DNA from: Omphalotus guepiniiformis
Lineage: Eukaryota > Basidiomycota > Agaricomycetes > Agaricales > Omphalotaceae
Reading direction: 5' to 3'
Assembly (NCBI GenBank): GCA_028554645.1
Contig: JAQOOI010000064.1
Span: forward strand, 2,542,001 to 2,606,000
DNA length: 64,000 nt
The notes below the pieces were generated by a model. That model was not told the DNA's origin, did no database searches, and saw only the letters and a list, made by a program, of their open reading frames with translations. The stretch's first letter is position 1. Each line of letters begins with the position of its first letter. Below are positions 23,894 through 35,184 of the stretch, one piece after another. Both the position numbers and the translations under genes were made by a program.

Positions 23894-24095
23894 TGTATGA
23901 GTAAGTCCGAAGAAAAATATGTCATCGAATCAAATAAAATGTTCGAAATGAGATGAAACTTGGAAGAATGAGATGATTTACAGTGCGTATTTGTCGTGTT
24001 AATGTCCCTATATCATATGAAATTCTAGAGGAATAAAGTGTTAACTGAATGCTCCAGACACCCCGGATGTCGAAACTACTCACGTCCTTTACTAT

Positions 24096-24536
24096 TTACA
24101 AACCACACGCCGAAGCATTCACTTGTGTCGAATTCACCTGAATAATTCCCAGCTGCACAGCCTGATTGTCCGTCAAATTATCCATAGCCTGCTGCGCCAC
24201 ATTAAACCCAGCCCCAGCAACGTCAATCGCTAGAATGTTCAAACTCTTCGTAGTCCCATCCGTAGCGTTCGTGAACGATACGTTCCAGCACGTTCCACAA
24301 CCCGCAGAATTGAACCCTGTGACAGCCTGAGCTGCACCAATGTTTGGGAAGCCCGGAAGAGAACCGAAGGTCGTGAAGCCTTTGGTGATTAGGCCGTTCG
24401 AACCCGTGGAGCAAGCCACGGTGGTCAAGGACCCGTTGGCGACGCCATAGTGGCTATCCCATTGAAGCTGAACGACGTCACCGTACACGGACGAAAGCGC
24501 GAAAGCGGCGGCGACAAAGAGCGAGGTCAACTTCAT
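24096..24536 (-). CDS. Cerato-platanin family secreted protein 3
   Basis: 146 residues from the ATG at 24534-24536. The frame extends 24 residues upstream, but the signal peptide (MKLTSLFVAAAFALSSVYG) begins here. Domain motifs are VVQLQWDSHYGVANGSLTTV, GLITKGFTTFGSLPGFPNIG, CGTCWNVSFTNATDGTT and NASACGL, with four conserved Cys. An AT-rich TTTAAAA element about 105 bp upstream may serve as TATA. Same orientation as gene 2 and about 0.7 kb from it, so tandem duplication is likely. Confidence 0.93.
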   Translation of the reverse strand: MKLTSLFVAAAFALSSVYGDVVQLQWDSHYGVANGSLTTVACSTGSNGLITKGFTTFGSLPGFPNIGAAQAVTGFNSAGCGTCWNVSFTNATDGTTKSLNILAIDVAGAGFNVAQQAMDNLTDNQAVQLGIIQVNSTQVNASACGL

Positions 24537-25285
24537 GAGTGATGCTGATGATGAAGGTGATGGCGTTAGTTTGGCTGGCGCTGTAGGGTAAGGTGCTAGT
24601 GGGAACACAGAACGCTATTGTTCAGCGATGCGAGTTGGTCTTTTTAAAGTAAAGCGTCAAATTCAAGAGCTCAAAGAGGCATCCATGTCACTGATCACTG
24701 TCAGGTGAGTGCACACTCGAGCCTGTCAAGTACGCCATTAGATTGATTTTACGAGAGCAGCAGAAGAAAAAGCTCACCCCGAAGAAGCCTGAGCCAAGCA
24801 AATCAGACGAAAGTCGTTGTTGAGAGCACGAGGACCAAAATCATTGATGATCCGCCATGTTCCATAAACGGTCAAGAACAGTCATGGGTAGCATAAATTG
24901 AGAGTTTTACTCAAAAAGCAGCTCATCGTGACAGCCAAGAATCGTCATCGGAGACAATACGAAGCTTTAGAAGACGCCCCGGGATCAATGAGAAGTGGAA
25001 GGTCAGTACAGCTGACAGACCGACGGCGATACAATTCCGCCAAAACACTCCAACATCACATGGGTTTGGGGTATCGACTTCGCGCCCAAATGTACCGTGA
25101 ATAAAACATGAATCTATATACACCACGTACTAAATCAAATCTAGTAGTTCACTTGTCTCTGTACATATGTCGTAAAATAATCATGGAACCCTAGAGGGCG
25201 TGTGTCAGAGAGAGAAGAACAAAAAGGTGCAATCACACTGACCCTCCCCACTTCGTGCAGTGACCAGTATAATAACAGGTCATCA
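24537..25285. other. Spacer between cerato-platanin 3 and the carboxypeptidase 3' end
   Basis: No supportable gene. Contains the cerato-platanin 3 promoter and the 3' untranslated region of the carboxypeptidase. Confidence 0.45.
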
Positions 25286-27294
25286 TTAATCAGAGAAGGA
25301 CAATGGGGTATCCGTGATCCAACGTGTAATGAGATCCTGTAAAGTGCCGTCAGCTCTGAGCCAGAAATCAGTGAAATACTGCTCACCAAAGCGGCCTCAG
25401 GTTGATCATACGGGACCATGTGCCTACAAGAAGAGAAGGTTATGTACAATGCTGCAAGCTTTAATGGAGAAGAATAAAGTACGTACCCAGCTTCATGAAC
25501 TGCAACAAATGTCACATTACCAGCGGTGAACCCAGAACCACCGGCACTGCGAACAGTGCCAGCAAGACGACCCGTTTCGGAAGTGACCCAAGGAATCCCC
25601 TTAGCGGTCGAGAATTCGCCATGGAACATGGTCTCGAGTTCCTCGACCCAACGTTCATTTCCCTGCAAATCGGATTTGAAAAGGACATCGTATACCTGGC
25701 TCGTGGACACTCACAATGAAGTTGCACATCATATCTAAAGATGCAACACGTCAGCTAGAATATAGGCATAAGCTCATTGCATCATATCAGCGGTTCCAGC
25801 ATAGACCAAGAGCCGAACGCCGTCGTTGATAAGGTCAGGAAGGAGAGCTGCGCTGTTATGCATACCATCTCCTTGCATAGTAAAACCCTGGTTCACATCC
25901 ATATTGCAATTCTGGAACTCGATATCAGGATTGACACCAAGCGCGACCTTATTCTTCGGGTCATTCATCCAAATGGCGACATAGTCCATTGTCTTGTAAC
26001 ACAAGTCACCATCCTTTGCGCGGTCACATTTCTTGCGGACGTCGTAGGGATTTAGACCTAGCTCTGTAGAAAATACGAAGTAGGGCGTAAGCACAGCACA
26101 GGCGCACTGGTGGAAAAGGACGTACGCATAAGCGGTCCAAAGAGTTGGGAATTGCAGTACAGGACCGCAGGTACACAGGTAAACCGTGAATTGTAATTAT
26201 AGCAAGAGTTAATTAGTCTCTGGCAGTTAGGAATCTTGACTCTCAGGGCTTCGCATTGTGGGCCTTCGGGGTCATCGTAAACAGGGTAAGGTCCGTCACA
26301 AGCATAATCAGCGACGGATCCCATCTGGATGTAGGGATTGGTCAAGCCATTGGCCAAAATTACAGACGCGAGGTTGATGGTCTTTATTTGATTTGAAGTC
26401 GTCTGGCTGAGTTGCTTGTTAGCTCCGTAAATGACATTGGCAATGTTCGGTGCATAAGTTCCACCATAACTTTCAGCAGCGAGATGGAAGGGCTGAGTCG
26501 AGTATTCCGGGAACCTGTTCAGGAAGAGCTGGAGGAAAGCGTGCACGTCCTTTCCAGCAACTGGGCTGGTGTTTACGGTGTTTCCGTTCTCTGAGTAGGA
26601 ATATCCAACTTCAACAGGCTGGTCAAGGAAGATTATATTGGCGTGAGTGTTCCAGCTGTAGGGATTCTCCGTCGTGTTCTTGCCTTCATTGGCTACACGG
26701 CATGGACCGAGCTCGAAAAGGAGGCCTGTGGAGGAACTGCAGCCCGGTCCACCATTAAGCCACATAATGAGGGGTGCATCTTCTGGAGATGTTCGTGACT
26801 CGAAGAACCTGGTATCCCGAGACGCCATAAGTACGTTGACTTTACCGTCAAAAGCAGAGTGTCATAGAATTGACAATGACCAACGTACCAGAAGAAGAGA
26901 TGTTTATCTTCGGCGATATCTAAATATCCTGAGTACTGCTTAACAGAAGAGTCGCAGAGCTGAGGCTCTGTGACCCTCAATTGATGTTGACTGAAATCGG
27001 GATGTGATACCAATTCGTCTACGTGCTCAACAGTGAGTTTCGGAAACATTGACGGAACGGTAAACACATACAGAGAAGATCATTCTGCTTGATATACTCC
27101 CTGCCATCGTGAAACCACTTGTGCATGTTCTGCTTTCCCTTGAGAATCGCCTTCTTGGCATCGCTCAGGAAGAGGTCTACTGCGCTCTGTGCATTGTCTA
27201 TTGAATCACCAATGCTGCCAAGAACGATTTGCTCTCCGGGAGACGCAAGGACAGAGGATAAAGATAGTAATGGTAGCAGCCAGAAAGTCTTCAT
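25286..27294 (-). CDS. Serine carboxypeptidase (peptidase S10, carboxypeptidase Y-like)
   Basis: Eight exons give 531 residues. It removes C-terminal residues from peptides in the vacuole or outside the cell. A signal peptide (about 1-18) and a short propeptide precede the mature domain. Landmarks are PLIMWLNGGPGCSSSTGL, the catalytic serine in AESYGGTYAP, the Asp in YAGTADMMCNFIGN and the His in VHEAGHMVPYDQPEAAL, so the triad is complete. Exons on the minus strand: 27072-27294, 26889-27018, 26126-26808, 25788-26063, 25715-25734, 25662-25487, 25423-25387, 25336-25286. The intron at 25735-25787, just after the catalytic-Asp loop begins, has a normal TTTAG end but starts AT instead of GT. GATATGATG occurs at both of its ends. 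Without removal the protein would stop before the catalytic His. Confidence 0.9.
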
Positions 27295-27466
27295 GGTGGT
27301 TATAGTTCAAGCCTTGAAGCTTAAGCCCTCTATGATAGGCTCTCACTACTGGGGCGGTAGTTACGAACGCAGCGCTAACCCAAAGAAGAAGCTCACGTGA
27401 CCACTTGCGGGCCGGCTGCGCAGTGCGGGGCCTAACTCCGACTTCAACTTCGTGCATTTTCTTCCT

Positions 27467-28470
27467 ATGGCCGTTCCTACTACTAAATGCTTGGATCATA
27501 TAGTTCATCTAACACCACCTGGATCTGTAGTGGAAACTACCGAACAATTTCGTCGTCTTGGGCTCAAGTATGTGATCACATTTGACGGTGAAACGATGTG
27601 TTCAATATCCTCGCAGAGTTCTCCCAGGCGGGAAACACGCAGATGGACTCACGGAGAACGCTTTGGTGGTGGAGACCATTTTTGTCTTCTCAAAAGTATA
27701 GATCTTGAACAATGTCCATACACCAGGTGCTGGCTGATGGCGTCTACATCGAACTGATCTCCTTCGTTCACCCGGTCTCATACTACCCACCTGGATCACC
27801 AGAGCGTGAAGAACGCGAGAACCACAACTGGGCATCGAAACCTCTTGGATGGATTGACTATGCGTTTCTGGGGAATGGCTCGGAAACTACCCGCATATCT
27901 GAGATCATAAACGCTCGCGCACGATCGGGCGGTGATGATGACTTGTACCGTGCTGAAAGCAAAGGCGGTCGAAAACGGCCCGATGGCGAAGTTCTCGAAT
28001 GGCTTATCTCGTCGCCGAACAGCGATCTGCGAGGAGTTTTGCCGTTCTTCTGTGGTGATATAACCCCTCGTGATCGTCGTGTAAGTGCCTCGCGTCCTGC
28101 GTACAGACATTCCCATGACTATTTTCTGTAGGTTCCAGGAGATCCACCTTCGAATACAGAGCACCCTTCTGCAGCTTTGGGAATTGCGTTCATTCATTTG
28201 TCGTCCACGCCGAACAGCATTCACGAGCTTGCTCGGAAGTTCGAGTACGTGGTAGGAGTATCCGCAGCCGCGATCTCTTCAAACGAATACCAGTGGGAGT
28301 TGGATACTCTGAATGGTGGAAAGAAACGCCCCTGTCGCCTGATACTCTCTGCTGTTCCTGATGACGAAGGTGTATCACTCATCTCTGAAGTTGGATTTTA
28401 CGTCGAGCGGGAGCCCGCACAGCGAACTATCACTACGCCTTACGCCAAGATCTCTTGGATAAAGATATAG
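27467..28470 (+). CDS. Glyoxalase-like domain protein
   Basis: Four exons (27467-27567, 27617-27668, 27727-28080, 28132-28470) give 281 residues. The start MAVPTTKCLDHIVHLTPPGS, followed by VLPGGKHADGLTENALVVLADGVYIELISF, matches the Glyoxalase_3/VOC-type fold: a DHIV metal-binding histidine strand, then GGxHxxGxTxNALVxLxDGxYIELI. The later part (EHPSAALGIAFIHLSS) resembles the second module. Such cytosolic proteins are common in fungi and rarely have a known substrate. It is divergent from the carboxypeptidase, with start codons 170 bp apart, so a shared promoter is likely. Confidence 0.85.
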
Positions 28471-28923
28471 TGGAAGGACGACTAAGTTCACTTCTTTAAG
28501 GCTAGTCCGCTCCAGTCTCACTTGCGAGTGTAGCTAAAGCAAATTAAGCGAGATTTAGGGACTCGTAGATGAAAATGAAATTTCAACATGTACATTTGTG
28601 CCTTCCTATCCGCGAATTTGGCAAATCAAAGCGAATGATTGCACATGTCACCATCTTCGTCCACCGTTGTCTCACGTCCAAGCGCAAGCGCGAACGATGA
28701 TCCCAAAATAGATCCAGGTCAATGGTATATTTTAGCTATAGGATACATGAATGAATAAAAATGTAAGTACAGTGAATTATTGATAATGAAGTACACGACT
28801 AACGAATGAGTAGAGGCAATACATGTGCTATCGAAGCGCTCGTAAAATAATACAATTAAGCATGTATGTGAGAAGGGAGATATAGATAAAACTAATAAGT
28901 TTAAGTCCAGGACGAGGTACACA
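28471..28923. other. Spacer between convergent genes
   Basis: About 450 bp, AT-rich towards its right end. It should hold the two 3' untranslated regions. No other feature seen. Confidence 0.5.
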
Positions 28924-30337
28924 TTAGTAACCACAGAAACCCTCGAACAATGCCTGTTCTTCAGCGGACCTCATATCGAACGGCATGGATTCTCCGTGTA
29001 TACCAAGCCGTTGAGCGAGCCCAACGCCATAGTCGTGCAGCGCGTTTGCGCGCGCGGCATCTGGCAACGAATACTGCCCACCCTGGAACCCTGCGAATGC
29101 CTGCATAACGTCGCCATTCTGCCAGAATATACCATTAGGCTGCGAATCGTAGATCGTCGAGCTAGAGTCTCCGGCTAGAGCGAACTGAGGCCTCGAGAGA
29201 CCTGGATATGATTCGCCCTGGTAGAGAGCATAATCCGGCGTCTGGGATAACAGAGCGGGAGAAGAAACGCCGCTTGACGACGAATCGGTTGTCCAGGACG
29301 ACAACGAAGCTGCAGATATTGACATGGCGGATGATGGCACTCTCGAGAGAGATGGTGGCATGGGGTGTGGCATGGGGTCACCATTCCAGCCTGTCAATGT
29401 GGAAGAGACTGCAGCGAGAGGAGATAAATGATACCCCTGATAGTCAGGCGCCGTGCAACCACCGAGGGCAGGGGATGCAGTTGAGTTGGGCGAGTTGAAG
29501 GATGAAGTGTTACCCGCCACCTGATGGGTTGTATCGTCAGCTATTGTCTCGCTCTATTTAAAGGGAGCATAAACTTACCTCGAAGAGACCAGGATGGCCT
29601 TGTGTATCTGTGTAGTTCAGCAAGGGCTGCGCACTCTGATTGACAGACCTGGACCGTCTCAGTCCATCCTTTTCGCCGATACTGAGGAAAACAGAAGTCG
29701 GATCAAGGGCATCCAGTGGCACGGAGATTGACCTGCGTTTCAACCGCCGTGTCGGCTCATGCGTCGAAGGGGCCAAGTCGTCGACTTGAGTCGCAGGCGA
29801 ATCCCCCTCGACAGAAGATTCGCGGGACCGACTGCGAGTATCTGCAGAGCTGGAATGCCGCCCCCGACGATGACGGCGCTTCTCGGAGGGTGTACGCTTG
29901 GTTGGCCTGTAACGGTAGCCAGGGTGAGCGATGGCATGCTCTATTTTTTCTTTCTCCGCGAGCACCTTAAAGTGCTTCTTCTCCGCAGCTGGGAGCGACC
30001 GCCACGCCTCGCCTGCCCGCTTGGATAGCGTTTTGTCGTTATGTGGGGAAGATTTGCCATCTGCGGGTGCCGCGCCGCGAGCGTGCTCCCGACAGTACTC
30101 ACACCTGAAGATGATGAAGGCATTACGAGGGCGAGCGACCCAGCTTGGGTCGCCTCTCTTGGAAGGTTTCGTATCACTGTTGATGGCACTTTGGTAGAGA
30201 TATGTGTCGGAAGAATGGGAAGAAGCGTCTTGTGAAGATGCTACATTGAAAGTGAGGACTCCAGAGTTCTGCGTGTTTGCGTCGATGTCGTCTCCTTCTT
30301 GCTGCAAGGGCGACCAGCCAAATATACGAGAAGGCAT
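28924..30337 (-). CDS. HMG-box transcription factor (MATA_HMG type)
   Basis: Two exons (29579-30337 and 28924-29520) joined by a GTAAGT..CAG intron give 451 residues. The frame extends further upstream, but only from a non-ATG codon, so the ATG at 30335-30337 is used. An HMG box at about residues 67-145 has WVARPRNAFIIFRCEYCREH, the helix KTLSKRAGEAWRSLPAAEK and the YRYRP end. This pattern belongs to sequence-specific HMG proteins of the mating-type/Ste11/pheromone-response-factor group. A basic Arg/Ser-rich segment follows, then a long Ser/Pro/Gly/Gln-rich region suited to transactivation. No mating-type homeodomain or pheromone-receptor gene lies nearby, so it is probably a regulator outside the mating-type locus. 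Confidence 0.88.
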
Positions 30338-33300
30338 GATGAAGTGACCTAGAACGAAGAGATGATGGTTGAAAGTTGCGAAGAGGAAGTTGGAAAACCT
30401 GCGCCGGAGCCACGGTATATGAGTCCCTGGCGCCACCAAGGAGCTGGGGCCACAAGCAGTTTATTGTGTGGCTTTGATCAACGATTGTATTCTTCTTAAG
30501 GCATGGCTGACAGTTTATGTCATCCATCGTCCACACCTATCTCAGATTCAAAGCAAAATAACCTCGATCATGATCGACATGCGAAGTAAATATACCAGAA
30601 TGTACCCTCACACATATCTCCATAAACGACCTCTAGAAGCCTGTAGAAATCAGGCGCCTGATATCAGAACTCGTGCGCTAACCGCTGGAGAGCTCGGAAG
30701 CCGCCACTGCGTCTTCTGATACAATTCATGCATTCCATGCACCGGAACAGGATTACTACGCTACCATTTTGACACTTGTTGGCCGAGCGTGGCCGAGCGA
30801 GCGAGTGAGACAGGCAAGGCACCTGGTTAATGGACGAGTTACCGAATTTGGTCTATCTTGTACAAAAAGGGAAGACAATGGGGAGATTCACTGGCCCATT
30901 TGCAATGATTTTCGGCTGTGCATACTCTGGCTGCTCATCGTACACCGACTTAAAACACAAGTTTTCACCTGCCGCTATAACTCAAAAAGCTTTGCTTTCA
31001 AGGGGCGAAAGATTGAGACGATCGTTTCCAGCGCTTCAAGTTCCAATTGGGCGGTCGGTAAAACGCGTCAATTAGCCCTCCGCCAAGCAAGATGATATCA
31101 GCACAATTACAGGGGCTTACCGCCGGCAACTTGCAAGAAATAGACACTTGTTCGGCTATGTACTCACTCACGTTAGGGGCGACCATAAACGGGTAAACTT
31201 GGAGAATATTCCCCTTCAGGTATTCTCAAACTCGAAGCTTCAGGTACGTAGAATCATTACTGGCCCTGAGAAGCAGAATCTCTTCGCTGATTTTAGAATT
31301 GTATACAGTACGTACATGATTTACAGTATTCAAGAGCTATATACAGAATTTACTATGTAAATCGAAAGTACCGCCGGGCTAGCACCTTCAACGATAGATC
31401 GTAGGCACCCACCAGGAAATTGGCCCACTTATTTCCCGGGACGTCGAATGATACTGGGCAGCACATGATCGTCAAATGCTCTAAGCGCCAGATCCTGCTT
31501 CGTTTTAGGGTTCAAAGGAAGAGTAGGGAAGAGTCTATTTTCCTCTTTGACCAGGGTCGTGCAACCAACTGCAACCAATCGCCACTTCATTTTTGTCACT
31601 TTCTGTCAAAAATGCCGGCGGAGAAGCTTGCTGACCCGCCGGGGCAGGTTTTTGGAAAATAGACTGCCTGCCAGAGTGTGGTCAGCAGATGTTCGAATCT
31701 ACACAACTTCCAAGTATAGTACTGCACTGTATGGTGTGCAACCGCGGCACAACACAGGACCGTGCTACCGATACGCATCAGTAGGTCCTATCGCCCTGCT
31801 GATGCGCCTCCAATATTAGAACAACAAAAAGGAGCCCGGAGAGGCGGTAAGTATCCAGAAGTTTAATCGTTAAGCGATAGAACACGAAGACCCACGTTCT
31901 GACCTGTTCTGACTGTGCGTAGAGGAGTTTCCGAGGAGTTTTTGAAAACCCCTTCGGATAATGCTCACCCCGATTCATGCCCCCGATACAGCCCGATTGG
32001 CGCATGAACCGTGGACAAAAGAGGATATCTCAACGGGAATCGGGAGAGCCCCAGATGCGCCATGAAGCCTCGACCAACCTCGACATAATGATCGATACAT
32101 TACACCTGGCCACCATGGCCTCCAACAGCGCATAGCGCATCCAAAATGAGCGAGGTATGAACCTGTAAATCACTTGATCCTTCGTTTGATTTGGTATTTT
32201 CCAGAAAACCCACAGTTGCAACCAGTGAGCCAACCGCCGGGTAAGTAGTTTTGGTTAGTAGGCGCCACGCTGATTCGCTGCTTCTCAGTGCTTCTCAGTG
32301 CTTCTCCCGGTATGACGGTGTGATGTGATAAGTAGAAAAGAGAAGAGAAAAAAAATCTCAAGCATGAGCTCTCATGAGCCTAGCATGAGGTTGGGTTTCG
32401 CGGATATTGTAAGAATGATATCCTTTCGGTAAAAAAGTTTGCGAGGGCAGTTTATATCAATCAGAATTTGATGGTCATTCTCTAAAGAAAAAAGATAGAC
32501 GTCGACCGAATAGACCCTGATAGACCAAAAGATTGACATGTACGTCGGTACCGGCTTGCGACATGCATATGTTTACATTTAGATACTTACAGAGAGAAAT
32601 TGGAATGCATACATTCAACCCGCGTTGTTTCTTTTCGAGTCTTCAGCCTTGATTTTCTTCAGTACTTATTGCGAACAATTGGAGCAGTTGAACGTACTCA
32701 AAAAGGTAGCAGAATCCTAGCTTCGGACTCAAGCCCTCGAGCCGCGGATTTGTGATTTCCCTGTGGCTGACTCCCAAGAAATGGAAAACAATTCGAAATA
32801 CAGCCAAAATCCAGGGCCGCTACTTACGCGGCTGCTCACGGTCGTTCGCAGGTCGCGTTCACGTCGGTGGTCACTGACTGTCAAAAAACAAACCGACGGG
32901 AAAACATTTTCAAACCTTGAAAAATATCATCAAAACTCAGCATCAGCGCGTCACCAGGAGAAACTTGCTGAGTTTACCCTGCGTTCTTCTGTGAAAAGAT
33001 GTACAATTCGAAGTGAAGGCTGATAAAAAGTGACGCCATTATCACCCGGTCAGAAATGCACCGGAAACGCACGTACTTACGCGTAACGGCCCAGGTGCGC
33101 CTGTGGCAACTTGGAATCGAAGGTTGGTCAAAGCGTCGAGTTGTGGTCCTTCAATGAGCCTTCACTAGCACTTGCAACCACTGGGCCTCTTGGAGCTTTG
33201 AGGACACTATAGGCATACCAGTACAGACCACACTCAGCTGGCAATTGGGATATGTAGAAGCCACCGCCACCAGTGTCACCAGCTGCCACCCTCTGCCACC

Positions 33301-34226
33301 AGACGCTCAGCTGAGGCCGCCGGTTAGGGTCAAAAAACCCAGCCCTGCCGCGGTCGCCGAAAAGGTAGAAAGGCTAACCTGAGTAAGCCACCCTGCCCGT
33401 ACGTAAGCATTTCACCAGCTTTGACCGGTTGACCGGTTACCTGAGCGGCCCGAGATCGCCATCTGGTCGACCCATGAGTTTGCTTCGTCCTTCGAGCTTA
33501 TCTTTGAGTAGGCAGGGGTCCAGGTGCAATCCAGGTGGGACAGAGAGAGAGGAGAGGGATGGAAAAAAGGTTCATTTGATTTTTTACACGGTCGAGCGAT
33601 GTACTTTAAAATTGTAGCTAAACAACTGTCCGTAGGCAGAGGGTACTAAGCAATATTGCAAGCAGGGTGCGTCCATCCGTAAGTAAGCGGGCAAGAGTGC
33701 TTTTAGACTACGTATGTATGTACTCATACTTATACTCGTACAGAAATGAAATAAACAACAAATCTAAAGTAATGATGATCCAGTACAGTACAACAATAAC
33801 AGGAGTAAGAATAAGAACAGTGTACATTCCAGAGCATAAGTACAACTGGAGACACGGATTACAAAAGAGAATGAGAATGAAGAAGAAAACAAAGTAACAG
33901 ATTAGAGGAGGAAGGTTTAACCGACTCGAAGAAGGTATCGTCATGAGAGCGTTACTGTAGCGAACTTGAGTCAGAGTCATTATCCGAAACAGTGCGAGAG
34001 GGGAGCTGGGGAGAGAGTACGGGGAGTCGAACCAGAAGGACTTCATCACTGAACAAGCAGTCAATCATAAGCGAGGAGGATCGTAGTTAAGCCGGGAGAA
34101 TATCGTGGCCGGGTGATATGTGTCTGCAATGCTATTGAATACCACAAGGGAGAGGCTGTCGCTGTCGCAAACGAACCTCAAAGCGCGAATTTTTTGCCGC
34201 ATCTGAGAAGAATTTTCCTAGGAAAA
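30338..34226. other. Gene-poor interval of 3.9 kb
   Basis: I could not assemble any gene. Small features only: AGTGCTTCTC occurs three times in tandem at about 32278-32308, and CCACC/CAGC-rich short repeats lie at 33250-33300. The left end carries the HMG gene promoter. The interval could hold decayed mobile DNA, but I see no recognisable domain or terminal repeat. Confidence 0.4.
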
Positions 34227-35184
34227 TCATAAACTCTCAATAAACTTTGTACCACCAAAAAACGTCCTCGTCGCCGAATCCTCCCGCTGCCCCGCGTTTA
34301 ACCTTGAAACAGGTTCGGAAGACGTCCTCGAAGCCCTCATCGTGCTCTCCATCGACTCAGGCGACATCGACCGGGGAATATCAGTCTGAGGTAATGTCGG
34401 TAGTCTGTCCCCTGATGGCGGTGACCACGACGACGAGAATGACGAAGGAAGAGAAGAGTCCCTAGTCCTAGCGGAGTGTATAGCCGGGTAGGAAGTGTAT
34501 AACGATTGAAAAGGCTCCGTCTGCCTCGAGGCACTGATTACTTCGAATCTGACGGTAGACGTCGAGTCGGTTGTCGCTATAGGTGGAGGACGAAATGGCG
34601 GGTCAGGCCTAGGGGAGTACGACATTTCTTGTTGTCCCCCCGGTCCACTTCTTCCCGACGAATGACTCCTTCTGACATCCCCATCAACAGAATCATCCTC
34701 CCATTCATCCCCCGAGTCCGCTTGAACCCATCCACCTCGACTAGCTTTCGACCCAGTCTTGATAGACCTCGATGCGCGCGAGAACAAACCCTTGATCCGT
34801 TCAAACATTGATGCTGATCCTGACGTAGAGGAGTCACGGTGATGCCGGTAATTTCTCCGACGAGCGGTGCGCTCAGCGTCTGTGGGTTCATGATCGCGTA
34901 GCAGGAAGAATGTCGCTGTGCATGTAACGATTATGATGAGGGTAAGGCAGACTACTAGTGCGATGAAGCCTGTGAGGATAGGATGATGAGGTTGAATGTT
35001 CTTATCGCCACGAGAATTATGCAGAAAGGGGAGAAAAAGAGTACTTACCTCCAAATGACCCTCCAATTTTCGGTGTCGAATCTCTCTTCTCGAATCTCAA
35101 TTCCATATCCGTAGCAACAGTCCCCGCCGATCTTTTCACACCACGTAAGTCAAACTCGAAGTCGAATAGCCGTATCAAACCCAT
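34227..35184 (-). CDS. Single-pass membrane protein with Ser/Arg-rich tail
   Basis: Two exons (35049-35184 and 34227-34969) joined by a GTAAGT..CAG intron give 292 residues. Start ATG at 35182-35184. About 45 N-terminal residues without an obvious signal peptide lead into one hydrophobic helix at about 46-68 (FIALVVCLTLIIIVTCTATF). A basic stop-transfer stretch (ERTARRRNYRHHR) and a long Ser/Pro/Arg-rich, probably cytosolic tail follow. The acidic patch DSGDEWEDDSVDGD and many SP sites suggest phosphorylation. I do not recognise the family; such proteins are common in basidiomycete genomes. The topology suggests membrane anchoring of a disordered regulatory tail. Confidence 0.7.
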
